DNA of 6,131 bases from the NCBI GenBank assembly GCA_019422005.1, contig JAHZEF010000052.1:1-6131 (forward strand), written 5' to 3'. Numbering within the stretch: the first letter of the stretch is position 1; every line of letters begins with the position of its first letter. Source of the DNA: Clostridiales bacterium. GTDB taxonomy: Bacteria; Bacillota; Clostridia; Oscillospirales; Oscillospiraceae. Below are positions 5,603 to 6,131 of the stretch, piece after piece. Under the pieces are notes generated by a model. The model searched no databases. It saw nothing but the letters and a program-made list of their open reading frames with translations, and was not told the DNA's origin. A program made the translations under genes and the position numbers.

Positions 5603-6131
5603 TCACACCCGGGAAGCCTGAATCGCCTCCGTCAGAACCCTTGTCAGATCGTCCATGACCGCCTTGGGGGCAATGGTGACGCGCAGATGCTTCTCATTGT
5701 TCCCGGTAAAAACACGGATCAGATAGCCGTGATCCGCCGCAAGTTTCCGGATCCGCTCCACATCGTACCCGGTCAGGCTGATGTAGACAAAATTGGCGTC
5801 AGACTCGTAAGCCCGGATTCCGGCAATGGCATTCATCGCATCCAAAAACTCCCGCCGGTTCTGCAGGAGCTTCTCCCTCATCTCCGCATAGTATGCCCGA
5901 TCCCGCAGGGCCGCAATGGCCATGCGTTTGCTGATGTGCGGCAGACGGTGCAGCGGCATATCGAGCCAGAGTACATCCTTCAGCGCCCTGCTGCAGATCC
6001 CATACCCGATCCGCAGATTCGCCAGGCCGTAAAACTTGGAGAACGTGCGGGAAAACACCACGTTATCATACGTCCGGATCAGGCGCGCCACATCCAGCGT
6101 ATACGGCCGGAAGCCCAGATACGCCTCGTCC
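5603..6131 (-). CDS. HisC-like PLP-dependent aminotransferase, C-terminal part
   Basis: The C-terminal 175 complete codons of a class I/II (fold type I) aminotransferase; the 5' end lies beyond the right edge. The frame is open to the window end: it begins DEAYLGF, the PLP-contacting Asp-Glu-Ala-Tyr of the histidinol-phosphate aminotransferase group. Next is SRTFSKFYGLANLRIGYG, whose Lys (codon 6037-6035) forms the Schiff base with PLP. Later motifs are SDANFVYI, GYLIRVF and HLRVTIAP with the substrate-binding Arg. HisC proteins normally read RISIG or RVTIG here; this one has Ala for Gly. HisC would turn imidazole-acetol phosphate and glutamate into histidinol phosphate, but related enzymes act on aromatic amino acids or threonine phosphate. 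No other histidine gene is in view, so I give no symbol. TGA at 5605-5603 ends the gene, and the terminator at 5503-5536 lies downstream. Confidence 0.88.
   Translation of the reverse strand, partial: DEAYLGFRPYTLDVARLIRTYDNVVFSRTFSKFYGLANLRIGYGICSRALKDVLWLDMPLHRLPHISKRMAIAALRDRAYYAEMREKLLQNRREFLDAMNAIAGIRAYESDANFVYISLTGYDVERIRKLAADHGYLIRVFTGNNEKHLRVTIAPKAVMDDLTRVLTEAIQASRV

Overview
The window is GC-rich bacterial chromosome and reads as a high-GC Firmicute (Clostridia, possibly an Oscillospiraceae/Ruminococcaceae-type gut anaerobe). This placement is inferred from protein flavour: acetate kinase in a fermentative context, a SigV/RsiV-type sigma/anti-sigma pair, an AlgI-like MBOAT with a short GDSL partner, and strong AGGAGG-type ribosome binding sites. 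No rRNA, marker gene or database search supports it directly.

Layout. (1) 3-695, plus strand: the C-terminal part of acetate kinase (ackA), cut by the left window edge. (2) 696-969: a convergent intergenic region packed with GC-rich hairpins. Two of them, one behind each convergent gene, share a core. (3) 970-4581, minus strand: a compact four-gene cluster. In transcription order it holds an MBOAT O-acyltransferase (4581-3241), a membrane-anchored SGNH/GDSL enzyme (3228-2323), an ECF sigma factor (2306-1833, GTG start) and an RsiV-like anti-sigma factor (1836-970, ATGA overlap with the sigma gene). Gaps are 12, 16 and -4 bp, so this is very probably one operon. (4) 4582-4801: a divergent promoter region. 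(5) 4802-5449, plus strand: a superoxide dismutase with Mn-type second-sphere residues, followed by a strong, probably bidirectional, terminator at 5503-5548. (6) 5603-6131, minus strand: the C-terminal part of a HisC-like PLP aminotransferase, cut by the right edge.

The most interesting content is the four-gene cluster. In Bacillus subtilis, sigV-rsiV controls lysozyme resistance and sits with oatA, one protein that fuses a membrane acyltransferase to an SGNH domain. Here a SigV/RsiV-like pair instead sits with a separate MBOAT acyltransferase and a separate SGNH protein, a two-piece arrangement like PatA/PatB. The inferred model is this: RsiV senses a cell-wall signal such as lysozyme and is cut at a signal-peptidase site after its membrane segment; the sigma factor is released; the operon then makes an envelope O-acetylation system. 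The substrate (peptidoglycan, teichoic acid or other glycan) and the inducing ligand cannot be read from the sequence. I found no convincing ECF-type promoter, so autoregulation is not shown.
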